40,119 bases of DNA, from NCBI GenBank assembly GCA_045635765.1, contig JAZTWH010000019.1, positions 1 through 40,119 on the forward strand, written 5' to 3'. This DNA comes from RGIG995 sp045635765. GTDB lineage: Bacteria; Bacillota; Clostridia; Oscillospirales; UBA644. Within the stretch, counting starts at the first letter, position 1; each line of letters begins with the position of its first letter. The translations under genes and the position numbers were made by a program. The notes beneath the pieces are model-generated. The model was not told where the DNA came from. It worked only from the letters and a program-made list of their open reading frames with translations, and ran no database searches. Shown piece by piece: positions 31,098-39,685 of this stretch.

Positions 31098-32951
31098 TCA
31101 ATTCCTTATAAGCCCTGTTTGTTCCCTGTTGGAAAGGGTCCTCATGGCATTGAGAATGGCGATAACGGAAACCCCCACGTCGGCAAAAACCGCATGCCAC
31201 ATCGTTGCGATGCCGAGGGTACAGAGGATCAAAACAAGGACCTTCACGGCAATGGAGAAAATCACGTTTTGCCAAACGATGCGGTGAGTCTTACGGGCAA
31301 GAGCAAGGGCCTTGGGCAATGCTGACAGATCGTCGTGCATTAAAACCACATCGGCGGCTTCGATTGCGGCATCGGCCCCGATTCCACCCATGGCGACGCC
31401 CACGTCAGCAGCGGCCAAAACGGGAGCATCGTTCATTCCGTCTCCCACGAATACTAGGGATTCCCCGGAAGATTTCGTCAGGGACTGGAGAGCAGAAACC
31501 TTTTGATGGGGAAGAAGATTCGCCAAAAATCCATCCATTCCACCCTGCCGGGCAATGGCCTCGGCGGAAGAGGTCTGATCTCCCGTCAACATGAAAATTC
31601 GGCGAATTCCCATGGAACGAAGGGCAGAAACCGATTCGGCGGCCCGGTCCTTCAGTCGGTCGGCAATGGTAATGACGCCGAGACATTCTCGGTCGTTGGC
31701 CACGTAAATATGGGTCCCCGGGGTTTGGATGGATTTTGAAGCATAGCCCAAATTTTCCATCCAACGATGATTTCCCACGTAATATTGAATTCCGTCCAAT
31801 TTGGCGGAAACGCCGAAGCCGGCAGTTTCTTGAAAGGAAGAGATTCGTTCTTCCGATAATTCTTTTCCCCATGCATCCCGAAGGGAACGAGCGATGGGAT
31901 GGTTGGAAAATTGCTCGCAATGGGCGGCGATTTGGAGAATGGTCTCCGGATGTTCTCCTTCGATTCCGCAGACCTCAAATACACCCCGAGTTAAGGTTCC
32001 GGTCTTATCAAAGACCACCGTGTGGGCCTTGGCCAAGGCTTCCATGCGGTCGGAGCCCTTGATCAGAATTCCCTTTCGGGAAGCCCCTCCGATGGCCCCA
32101 AAGTAGGTCAATGGAACGGAAATAACCAAGGCACAGGGACAGGACACAACGAGAAATTCCAGGGCACGGTAGACCCAGACTTCCCAATTTCCAAAAAAGA
32201 TCGGGACCCCGACCCCCACGACCAACCCCATAACAATGACCAGGGGCGTGTACCACCGGGCAAAGGAGGAGACGAAGGATTCGGACCGGGAACGGTGGGC
32301 GGAAGCGTCTTCCACCAGGGCAAGAATTTTGGAAGCAGTGCTCTCCCCAAATTCTTTTTCTGCCCGAAGGACCAGAACTCCCGTCAGATTGACACATCCG
32401 CTGAAAACCAAATCTCCGACGGTCACGTCCTTAGGAAGGGACTCCCCGGTAAGGGAACGGGTATCCAAAGAGGAGGCTCCCTCTGTGATAGTTCCGTCCA
32501 AAGGAATTTTTTCCCCCGGAAGGACCCGAATCAACTCTCCAACGGCAATTTCCTCGGGGAAAACGGTCTGCCAGGCTCCCTCCCGGAGGACCGTTGCCTC
32601 TTCCGGACACAAATTCATCAGCCGGGAAACGGAATCCCGGCTCTTGTCCACGGCGTAGGACTCGAAAAGCTCTCCCACCCGATAGAAGAGGATGACCGCA
32701 ACCCCTTCCCCGTATTCGCCCAGCAGAAAAGCTCCCACGGAAGCAACGGCCATCAAGAAATTTTCATCCATCATTTGTCCCCGGAAAACCGAAAACACCC
32801 CTCGTTTCCACACGGGAATCCCCAGGAGCAAATAAGGAATTGCAAAGGGAATCCCCTTCCAGGGTCCCGCGAGAGGAAGGAAATAAGCCACCACCAGAAG
32901 AACAACCGAAACCGAGAGAAGAGCGATGGTTTTTCTTTGCTTTTTATTCAT
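31098..32951 (-). CDS. zntA: Zn/Cd/Pb-exporting P1B-type ATPase
   Basis: The 617-residue membrane pump exports divalent soft metals (Zn, Cd, Pb). Seen: eight hydrophobic segments, an actuator TGES (near 188), the metal-path motif SCPCALVISVP (near 270), the phosphorylation site DKTGTL (near 316) and the hinge GDGMNDAPVLAAADVGVAMG (near 528). The usual N-terminal heavy-metal (HMA) domain is absent; it is encoded as a separate gene just upstream with a 4-bp overlap. Metal choice is inferred from the CPC motif and the CadC-like regulator. cadA would be an equally fair symbol. Confidence 0.92.
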   Translation of the reverse strand: MNKKQRKTIALLSVSVVLLVVAYFLPLAGPWKGIPFAIPYLLLGIPVWKRGVFSVFRGQMMDENFLMAVASVGAFLLGEYGEGVAVILFYRVGELFESYAVDKSRDSVSRLMNLCPEEATVLREGAWQTVFPEEIAVGELIRVLPGEKIPLDGTITEGASSLDTRSLTGESLPKDVTVGDLVFSGCVNLTGVLVLRAEKEFGESTASKILALVEDASAHRSRSESFVSSFARWYTPLVIVMGLVVGVGVPIFFGNWEVWVYRALEFLVVSCPCALVISVPLTYFGAIGGASRKGILIKGSDRMEALAKAHTVVFDKTGTLTRGVFEVCGIEGEHPETILQIAAHCEQFSNHPIARSLRDAWGKELSEERISSFQETAGFGVSAKLDGIQYYVGNHRWMENLGYASKSIQTPGTHIYVANDRECLGVITIADRLKDRAAESVSALRSMGIRRIFMLTGDQTSSAEAIARQGGMDGFLANLLPHQKVSALQSLTKSSGESLVFVGDGMNDAPVLAAADVGVAMGGIGADAAIEAADVVLMHDDLSALPKALALARKTHRIVWQNVIFSIAVKVLVLILCTLGIATMWHAVFADVGVSVIAILNAMRTLSNREQTGLIRN

Positions 32952-33166
32952 CCGAGAATCTCACAGTCCGGTTCTATCTTTTGGGCAACCTTGCGGACCT
33001 GAGCGAGGACGGAGGATTGTTGGTCCGTGTCGGTTTCCAAATTTAATTTTTGAACCATAAACAGGATTTTTGCGTCTGTGACTCCCGGAATTTTTTTGAT
33101 TCCATCCTCGATTTTACGGGCACAATTGGCACAGCAAAGATTTTTTATGGGGTAGGTCTTTTTCAT
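32948..33166 (-). CDS. Stand-alone heavy-metal-associated (HMA) domain protein
   Basis: A 72-residue ferredoxin-like HMA protein with the metal motif CCANC (about 9-13) after a first beta strand, then KIEDGIKKIPGVTDAKI. It probably binds Zn or Cd and hands it to the ATPase, which lacks its own HMA domain. The start is the ATG at 33166, with AAAGGA upstream. An earlier in-frame ATG at 33235 is inside the regulator gene and rejected. The stop overlaps the ATPase start (ATGA). Confidence 0.88.
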   Translation of the reverse strand: MKKTYPIKNLCCANCARKIEDGIKKIPGVTDAKILFMVQKLNLETDTDQQSSVLAQVRKVAQKIEPDCEILG

Positions 33167-33179
33167 AGAATTTTTCCTT

Positions 33180-33563
33180 TCAGAGGGAAGATTCTTCCAT
33201 ATGCTCCATGCCCTGCCCGAGAATGGTGCGGACATGGCCGTCGGCGAGGGAATAAAAAACAGTCTTTCCTTCCCGACGGGATTTGACCAGGCGGGACTGC
33301 TTCAGCACCCGCAATTGGTGGGAAATGGCCGAGGTGGTCATGGTAAGGCATTGGGCGATGTCACAGACGCACACTTCCGCCTCGAAGAGAACGTACAAAA
33401 TCTTGATGCGGGTGGAATCTCCAAACACCTTGTATAACTCCGCAAGGTCGTACAGCGTCTCCTCTGGGGGCATTTTTGCCTGAATGGCTTCCACGACTTG
33501 CGGATGCACGTGCAGATATTCGCAGGCTTCCGAAGGGATGCAGGAATGATGATGCTCTTTCAT
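33180..33563 (-). CDS. cadC: CadC-like ArsR/SmtB family metal-sensing repressor
   Basis: A 127-residue winged-helix repressor released from DNA by metals. It has the alpha-3 metal site EVCVCD (near 60), N-terminal metal ligands in HHHSC...C (residues 4-14), the recognition helix TTSAISHQLRVLKQSRLV (about 75-92) and the alpha-5 zinc site D-x-H...H-x2-E (DGHVRTILGQGMEHMEE at the end). Both sites are present, as in CadC, so Cd/Pb/Zn sensing is likely. The start is the ATG at 33563, with AAGGA. It heads the operon with HMA and ATPase and very likely controls itself through the two operators upstream. Confidence 0.92.
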   Translation of the reverse strand: MKEHHHSCIPSEACEYLHVHPQVVEAIQAKMPPEETLYDLAELYKVFGDSTRIKILYVLFEAEVCVCDIAQCLTMTTSAISHQLRVLKQSRLVKSRREGKTVFYSLADGHVRTILGQGMEHMEESSL

Positions 33564-33585
33564 AAACAAATCCTTTCCAAAACAA

Positions 33586-33601
33586 TTGAACAACCGTTCA
33601 A
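33586..33601 (-). promoter_or_regulatory. ArsR-type operator O1
   Basis: TTGAACAACCGTTCAA, perfect 6-bp half-sites with a 4-bp centre, just downstream of the -10 box of the cadC-like promoter. Confidence 0.85.
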
Positions 33602-33605
33602 CTAT

Positions 33606-33634
33606 ATTATATGAAATTGGGAGAAAAATGTCAA
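33606..33634 (-). promoter_or_regulatory. Consensus promoter of the metal-resistance operon
   Basis: Minus strand TTGACA (33634-33629), 17-bp spacer, TATAAT (33611-33606). It is flanked closely by O1 and O2. Confidence 0.9.
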
Positions 33635-33639
33635 CACAT

Positions 33640-33655
33640 TTGAGCAACTGTTCAA
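33640..33655 (-). promoter_or_regulatory. ArsR-type operator O2
   Basis: TTGAGCAACTGTTCAA, an inverted repeat with one mismatch, ending 5 bp upstream of the -35 box. Confidence 0.8.
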
Positions 33656-33664
33656 ATATTTGTC

Positions 33665-33698
33665 AAAAAAAATCGCCCCGAACCTTCGAAGCGATTTT
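33665..33698 (-). terminator. Terminator of the purine/rdgB operon
   Basis: The stem AATCGC/GCGATT (33671-33676 with 33691-33696), plus an inner CGAA/TTCG stem, is followed on the minus strand by a run of eight T. It lies just after the rdgB stop and before the cadC-like promoter. Confidence 0.85.
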
Positions 33699-33708
33699 TA
33701 TTTTTTTA

Positions 33709-34290
33709 TTATCTTTCGTCCAATTTCTCCACGAGAGCCTTCAGGGCTTTGGCCCGATGGCTGATGCGGTTTTTCTCTTCGGGAGAAATTTCCGCGGAGG
33801 TCATGCCGTATTGGGGGAGAAAGAAGATGGGATCGTAGCCAAAGCCGTTTTCGCCCTTGGGGGTGTCGATGACCTGGCCGTGCATCTCCCCTTCCGCACT
33901 GACGGTGGACCCGTCGGGATAAGCGAGGACGATGGCACAAGCGTAGTGGGCGGAACGGTCGGCTTTGTCCCGAAGATTTTGGATCAGCAATTGATTGTTT
34001 GCTTCATCATCGCCGTGGTGTCCGGCATAGCGGGCGGAAAAAACTCCCGGCTCGTTGTTCAACGCGTGGGCACAGATTCCGCTGTCGTCCGCCAGGGCAC
34101 AGCACCCAGAAATTTCCGCAATTTCCATGGCCTTTTTTCGGGCATTTTCCAAAAACGTGGCCCCGTCCTCCACCGTCTCGTGGTCGATACAAGCCTCCCG
34201 CAAGGACAAAATTTCCTCAAACCGGGAGCCGAGAATCTGCTTGATTTCCCGGATTTTATGGGCATTATTCGATGCAATAATCAGTTTCAT
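33709..34290 (-). CDS. rdgB: XTP/dITP diphosphatase (RdgB/HAM1)
   Basis: RdgB hydrolyses deaminated purine nucleoside triphosphates (dITP, XTP) so that they are not built into nucleic acids. The 193-residue protein has the start IIASNNAHKIREIKQIL (4-20), the catalytic ALADDSGI (near 66), SARYAG near 86 and GFGYDPIF (near 150), all family signatures. It lies 3 bp after the fhs stop at the end of a purine operon, so it cleans the pool made by its neighbours. The ribosome site is weak, which suggests coupling to fhs translation. Confidence 0.95.
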   Translation of the reverse strand: MKLIIASNNAHKIREIKQILGSRFEEILSLREACIDHETVEDGATFLENARKKAMEIAEISGCCALADDSGICAHALNNEPGVFSARYAGHHGDDEANNQLLIQNLRDKADRSAHYACAIVLAYPDGSTVSAEGEMHGQVIDTPKGENGFGYDPIFFLPQYGMTSAEISPEEKNRISHRAKALKALVEKLDER

Positions 34291-34293
34291 GGC

Positions 34294-35970
34294 TTAAAAC
34301 AACCCCGTAATTAAACCGTTTTCATTCACATCGATCCGTTCTGCGGCGGGGACCTTGTGAAGACCGGGCAGGGTCATAATATCGCCGGTCAAAACCACAA
34401 TAAAGCCGGCACCGGCAGAAACCTTAACGTTTCGGACGGTCACGGTGAATCCCTCGGGGGCACCCAGCTTGGTGGGATCGTCGGAGAAAGAATATTGAGT
34501 TTTGGCCACGCAGATGGGAAGATTCCCGAATCCAAGCTCGGTGAGCTTTTGAATCTGGGTTTTCGCGGCGGGGGCAACGGTGATGCCGTCCCCTCCGTAG
34601 ATCTTCCGAACCACGGCGTCGATCCGATCCTCGATGGTGCCGTCCAGATCGTAGGCAAAGGTGAAGTTGCCCTGTTCTTCCTCGCAGAGGCGAACCACTT
34701 CCTTTGCCAGGTCCACGCCGCCGGCACCGCCGTTGGCCCAAACGGTAGAAAGAACGGTATTTACGCCCAATTCCCGGCATTTGGAAACGATGAAATCAAT
34801 TTCTGCATCGGTATCGGTGGGGAATCGGTTGACGGCAACCACGCAGGGCAATTTGTAGACGTTCTTAATATTGGAAACGTGACGAAGGAGGTTGGGGATT
34901 CCCCGTTCCAGGGCTTCCAAATCCTCGTAATTCAGCTCGGCTTTGGCTTTTCCGCCGTGCATCTTCAGGGCCCGGACGGTGGCGACGACCACCACGGCAT
35001 CGGGGGTGAGGCCGGCGGTACGGCATTTGATATCCAGAAACTTTTCTGCCCCCAGATCTCCCCCAAAGCCGGCTTCCGTTACGGCGTAATCTCCCAATTT
35101 CAGAGCCAGCTTGGTGGCGGTGACGGAGTTACAGCCATGGGCAATATTGGCAAAGGGGCCGCCGTGAACCAGGGCGGGAGTTCCCTCTAAGGTCTGGACC
35201 AAATTGGGCTTCAAAGCATCCTTGAGAAGGGCGGCCATAGCCCCTTGGGCCTTCAGATCGGCACAGGTGACGGGCTGATCGTCGTAGGTGTACCCCACAA
35301 TAATTTTGGACAGCCGTTCCTTCAGCTCGGCAATGGAGCCGGAAAGGCACAGGACCGCCATAATCTCCGACGCCACCGTAATATCAAATCCGTCCTCCCG
35401 GGGAACGCCGTTGACCTTTCCGCCCATGCCGTCCACCACAAAGCGAAGCTGACGGTCGTTCATATCCACACAACGCTTCCACGTGATCCGGCGGGGATCA
35501 ATCTTCAGAGCGTTGCCCTGATGAATATGGTTATCCAGCATGGCGGCAAGCAGATTGTTTGCCGCACCGATGGCATGGAAATCCCCGGTAAAATGAAGAT
35601 TGATGTCTTCCATGGGAACCACCTGAGCGTAACCGCCGCCGGCGGCCCCGCCCTTGACCCCAAATACCGGGCCGAGGGAGGGCTCCCGCAGGGCAACCAT
35701 GACGTGTTTCCCGATTTTGCGAAGGCCGTCCGCCAAGCCGATGGTGGTGGTGGTCTTCCCTTCCCCCGCAGGGGTGGGAGTCATGGCGGTGACCAAGATC
35801 AGTTTGCCATTGGAACGGTCCGTTTCCTTCATAATGGAAAGATCCACTTTGGCCTTATATTTTCCGTATTGTTCCAAATATTTGTCGTCCACGCCGGCAA
35901 TTTGGGCGATCTCGGTAATGGGCCGAAGACTGCACTGCTGGGCAATTTCAATATCAGAAAGATAAGCCAT
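34294..35970 (-). CDS. fhs: Formate--tetrahydrofolate ligase
   Basis: Fhs joins formate to THF with ATP to give 10-formyl-THF, the one-carbon donor for purine synthesis and the Wood-Ljungdahl methyl branch. The 558 residues match the family. The P-loop TPTPAGEGKTTTTIGL lies near residue 66, REPSLGPVFGVKGGAAGGGYAQV-type residues near 95, and FVHGGPFANIAHGCNS-like residues near 290 (seen as LVHGGPFANIAHGCNS). The ATG at 35970 follows AAGGAG. It is 13 bp after purL, so it feeds formyl groups to the purine pathway encoded with it. Confidence 0.97.
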   Translation of the reverse strand: MAYLSDIEIAQQCSLRPITEIAQIAGVDDKYLEQYGKYKAKVDLSIMKETDRSNGKLILVTAMTPTPAGEGKTTTTIGLADGLRKIGKHVMVALREPSLGPVFGVKGGAAGGGYAQVVPMEDINLHFTGDFHAIGAANNLLAAMLDNHIHQGNALKIDPRRITWKRCVDMNDRQLRFVVDGMGGKVNGVPREDGFDITVASEIMAVLCLSGSIAELKERLSKIIVGYTYDDQPVTCADLKAQGAMAALLKDALKPNLVQTLEGTPALVHGGPFANIAHGCNSVTATKLALKLGDYAVTEAGFGGDLGAEKFLDIKCRTAGLTPDAVVVVATVRALKMHGGKAKAELNYEDLEALERGIPNLLRHVSNIKNVYKLPCVVAVNRFPTDTDAEIDFIVSKCRELGVNTVLSTVWANGGAGGVDLAKEVVRLCEEEQGNFTFAYDLDGTIEDRIDAVVRKIYGGDGITVAPAAKTQIQKLTELGFGNLPICVAKTQYSFSDDPTKLGAPEGFTVTVRNVKVSAGAGFIVVLTGDIMTLPGLHKVPAAERIDVNENGLITGLF

Positions 35971-35983
35971 AACGAAAATCTCC

Positions 35984-38900
35984 TTATTTCTTAAAGTATT
36001 CTACTGCGGATTGGAAGAGCTTCATGTCGTACAAGCCGGGGACGTTGCGGTAGAGGTTGGTTCCGATGCGTTCGGAGTGACCCATTTTCCCTAACACGCG
36101 GCCGTCGGGAGAAGTAATTCCCTCAATGGCAAAGACGGATCCGTTGGGGTTGAAGGCCGTATCGAGGGTGGGAGCTCCGTCCAGATCAACGTACTGGGTT
36201 GCGATCTGCCCCTGTTCCGCCAGCTGCTTGACCAGTGCGTCGCAGGCAAGGAACCGTCCCTCCCCGTGGGAAATGGGCACGGTATAGATCTCTCCGACCC
36301 GGGTCCCGGACAGCCACGGAGATTTGTTGGTGCAAACCCGGGTCCGCACCAATTTGGATTGATGGCGGCCGATGGTATTGTAGGTAAGGGTGGGGCAATT
36401 TTCATCGGTATCAATAATTTTCCCGTAGGGGACCAATCCCAGTTTGATCAACGCCTGGAAGCCGTTGCAAATTCCGAGCATCAAGCCGTCCCGGGAATCC
36501 AGGAGGGCTCCGACCTGCTCTTTGACCTCAGGATTGCGGAAGAATGCGGTGATAAACTTCGCGGAACCGTCCGGTTCATCGCCTCCGGAGAATCCGCCGG
36601 GCAGGAAGACCATTTGGCTCTCGGAAAGCTTTTTGGAAACCGTTTCCACACTGCGGGCAACGTCGTCTGCCGTAAGGTTGCGGATCACGACGATTTCCGC
36701 TTCCGCCCCGGCCGCTTCCATGACCTTAGCAGAATCGTATTCGCAGTTAGTTCCGGGGAATACGGGGATCAACACCTTGGGACGGGCACATTTCACGGCA
36801 GGAGCAACGGAGCCACCGCCTTCGTAAGCGAAGGAAGTAAGCTTACTTTCCGCGGGTGCCTTGGTGGGATACACATCCTCCAAAACTCCTTCGTGGAGTG
36901 CGAGAAGCTCTGCAACGGAAGCCGATTCGTTTCCAAGGTCGATGACAGGCTCCCGGGTAGTTTCCCCGATTTCGGTGGCGTAGGCACAATCAATGGATTG
37001 GTCCAATTCCGCCACGATAAAGTCGTACATCATATTGCCGTACCATTCGGTGACGGCACCGTTGGACTTGAATCCGATCTCATTGCCGAAGGACATCTTC
37101 ATGACCGCTTCGGCAAGGCCGTTTTCCACGGCCCAGGCAGACTTCACCTTCCCGGACCGGCACAGGGCATGGAAGGATTCCCATGAGGCCTTGGTAGACT
37201 CGGGGGTTTTGTCCTTGGGAGCGAAAAGATAAACGGGATTCCCGGCCTGCTTAAATTCGGGGGAAATCACGTCTGAGGCCTTGATGGGAGCGATGGCAAA
37301 GGAAATCAGGGTGGGAGGGACGTCTTTGTCCAGGAAGGTCCCGGACATGGAGTCCTTTCCGCCGATAGCGGCAGCATTCAATTCAAGCTGAGCGTCCATT
37401 GCCCCAAGCAAGGCGGCGAAGGGCTTACCCCAACGGGCGGGCTCGGTACGGAGTCTTTCAAAGAACTCCTGGAGGGTGAGATAGGTATCCTTATAATCCG
37501 CACCGGCGGCAACGATTTTCGCAACGGAGCTGTAGACTGCGGCCCGGGCCCCGGTATAAGGATCCACGCTCATCACGTCGGGATCCAACCCCCACGCCAT
37601 CACGCTGGCGGAGTCGGTGGTCTGTCCGGGCAAAACCGGGAGCAGAGCCGCCATGGCCTGGGCGGGCGTTCTCTGAGTCTTTCCGCCAAAGGGCATAAGT
37701 ACGGATCCGGCACCGATGGAGCCGTCAAACCGTTCCACCAAGCCTCGACGGCCGGCGGTCTTCAAATCCGCCGCCATCTGACGCAGATCGGTATACAGTG
37801 CCTTGGAAAAGACGGTAAGGTCTTTTTCGGTTACTTCGGCAACGGTGTGTTTGTCGGCACCGTTGGTATTCAAAAATTCCCGGGAAAGGTTGGCGATGGT
37901 CTGGCCCTTCCAGGTCATGACCATCCGGGCCTCTTCGGTGACCACGGCCACCTGGTAGGCCTCCAGATTTTCCCCTTCGGCAAAGGAAATAAAGGCGTCG
38001 GCGTCCTTTGCATCCACTACCACTGCCATACGCTCCTGAGATTCGGAGATGGCCAATTCCGTGCCGCCCAGCCCGTCGTACTTTTTCCGCACGGCGTCCA
38101 GGTCAATCCGCAGTCCGTCGGCAAGCTCCCCGATGGCAACGGAAACACCGCCGGCACCGAAATCGTTACAACGCTTGATCAGACGGGTCACACGGGGATC
38201 CCGGAACAGTCTCTGGATCTTCCGTTCTTCGGGGGCGTTCCCCTTCTGAACCTCCGACGCCATGGTGGTCAGGGATTTCATATTATGGCTCTTGGAAGAG
38301 CCGGTGGCACCACCGATTCCGTCACGGCCGGTCCGTCCGCCCAAAAGGATGATCACATCCCCGCAGGCAGGACGCTCTCTGCGGACGTTATAGGCGGGAG
38401 CCGCGGCAACCACGACGCCACACTCCAACCGTTTTGCCACATATCCGTCGTGATATACCTCCGCAACGTGGCCGGTGGCAAGACCGATCTGGTTGCCGTA
38501 AGAGGAATATCCTGCGGCGGCCGTCTGGCAAAGTTTACGTTGAGGCAGTTTCCCCGGAAGAGTATCTGCAAGAGAGGTTCGGGGGTCTCCGGCACCGGTG
38601 ACCCGCATGGCCTGATGAACGTAGGCACGGCCGGACAGAGGATCTCGGATGCAGCCGCCGATACAGGTGGCGGCACCACCGAAGGGTTCAATCTCGGTAG
38701 GATGGTTGTGGGTCTCGTTTTTGAACATCAAAAGCCAATTTTGATCTTCGCCGTTGATATTGGCCGTCACGTGGATGGAGCAAGCGTTGATCTCCTCGCT
38801 CTCGTCCAATTCGGGAAGAGCACCCCGCTTTTTCAGGGTCTTGACCGCAATGGTGGCAATGTCCATAAGGGTTTGGGGGCGTTGGGCCGCCTTCTCTTCC

Positions 38901-39673
38901 CCATAGACCTCCACGCGGGCGGCAAGATAACGCTCGTAAGCCTTGGCCACGGCGGGGTCGTGAATCTTCACACTGTCAATATGGGTGGAGAAGGTCGTAT
39001 GACGGCAGTGGTCGGACCAATAGGTGTCCACCACCCGGATTTCCGTAATGGTGGGATCCCGCTTCTCTTCCGTCTTAAAGTAATTCTGCAAAAATTTCAG
39101 GTCATCCAGGTCCATGGCAAGGCCCAGACGGTCCAACAGGTCCGAAAGGCCGGCTTCGTCCAAGGAGATGAATCCATCGACGGTGGCAAGGCTGGAGGGG
39201 ATGGAATATTCCATCTTCAGGGTCTCCGGCTTTTCCAGAAAAGCTTCCCGGCTCTCCACGGCGTTGATGACGTACTTTTTCACGGCGGCTACGTCTTCCT
39301 CAGTCAGATTTCCGCTGAGAACGTAAACCTTTGCGGAGCGTACCGTGGGACGCTCTGACTGGCTTTGCAACTGGATACATTGGGCGGCGGAGTCGGCCCG
39401 CTGGTCAAATTGACCGGGCAGGGGCTCCACCGCAAACACGATGCCACCCCGGGGGTCGACCGTATCGGTGACCACATCCAGCTGGGGCTCGGAAAAAATG
39501 GTGCGGACCGCTTTTTCAAACAGAGCGTCATCAATATTTTCCACGTCGTAACGGTTGATAACACGCACGCTCTCCAGTGCGTCAATTCCCACCAAATTTT
39601 TCAGCTCGGAACAAAGTCCCGTTGCTTCGTGGGCCAATTCGGCACGTTTTTCCACATATACTCGAAAAACCAT
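35984..39673 (-). CDS. purL: Phosphoribosylformylglycinamidine synthase, single-chain
   Basis: PurL converts FGAR and glutamine to FGAM in de novo purine synthesis. The 1229-residue protein fuses the PurS-like N-terminal region, the two-lobed synthetase (DTYWSDHCRHTTF near 220; FKNETHNHPTEIEPFGGAATC near 305, named to place it; GGKDSMSG near 765) and a C-terminal glutaminase (FLPGGFSGGDEPDG and GICNGFQALIKLG, with the Cys nucleophile near 1075). This is the long form seen in many Clostridia and enterics. The ATG at 39673 follows AAGGAG. It lies 12 bp after purD. Confidence 0.96.
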   Translation of the reverse strand: MVFRVYVEKRAELAHEATGLCSELKNLVGIDALESVRVINRYDVENIDDALFEKAVRTIFSEPQLDVVTDTVDPRGGIVFAVEPLPGQFDQRADSAAQCIQLQSQSERPTVRSAKVYVLSGNLTEEDVAAVKKYVINAVESREAFLEKPETLKMEYSIPSSLATVDGFISLDEAGLSDLLDRLGLAMDLDDLKFLQNYFKTEEKRDPTITEIRVVDTYWSDHCRHTTFSTHIDSVKIHDPAVAKAYERYLAARVEVYGEEKAAQRPQTLMDIATIAVKTLKKRGALPELDESEEINACSIHVTANINGEDQNWLLMFKNETHNHPTEIEPFGGAATCIGGCIRDPLSGRAYVHQAMRVTGAGDPRTSLADTLPGKLPQRKLCQTAAAGYSSYGNQIGLATGHVAEVYHDGYVAKRLECGVVVAAAPAYNVRRERPACGDVIILLGGRTGRDGIGGATGSSKSHNMKSLTTMASEVQKGNAPEERKIQRLFRDPRVTRLIKRCNDFGAGGVSVAIGELADGLRIDLDAVRKKYDGLGGTELAISESQERMAVVVDAKDADAFISFAEGENLEAYQVAVVTEEARMVMTWKGQTIANLSREFLNTNGADKHTVAEVTEKDLTVFSKALYTDLRQMAADLKTAGRRGLVERFDGSIGAGSVLMPFGGKTQRTPAQAMAALLPVLPGQTTDSASVMAWGLDPDVMSVDPYTGARAAVYSSVAKIVAAGADYKDTYLTLQEFFERLRTEPARWGKPFAALLGAMDAQLELNAAAIGGKDSMSGTFLDKDVPPTLISFAIAPIKASDVISPEFKQAGNPVYLFAPKDKTPESTKASWESFHALCRSGKVKSAWAVENGLAEAVMKMSFGNEIGFKSNGAVTEWYGNMMYDFIVAELDQSIDCAYATEIGETTREPVIDLGNESASVAELLALHEGVLEDVYPTKAPAESKLTSFAYEGGGSVAPAVKCARPKVLIPVFPGTNCEYDSAKVMEAAGAEAEIVVIRNLTADDVARSVETVSKKLSESQMVFLPGGFSGGDEPDGSAKFITAFFRNPEVKEQVGALLDSRDGLMLGICNGFQALIKLGLVPYGKIIDTDENCPTLTYNTIGRHQSKLVRTRVCTNKSPWLSGTRVGEIYTVPISHGEGRFLACDALVKQLAEQGQIATQYVDLDGAPTLDTAFNPNGSVFAIEGITSPDGRVLGKMGHSERIGTNLYRNVPGLYDMKLFQSAVEYFKK

Positions 39674-39685
39674 ACTATTTTCTCC

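Noticed and set aside
33180..33647. Longer form of the cadC-like gene starting at 33647
   Set aside because: It would run through the promoter, both hexamers and operator O1, and the added residues are not family-like. The ATG at 33563 has a ribosome site.
37847..39358. A 503-codon plus-strand open frame
   Set aside because: It is a shadow of purL; the minus-strand frame carries all PurL motifs.
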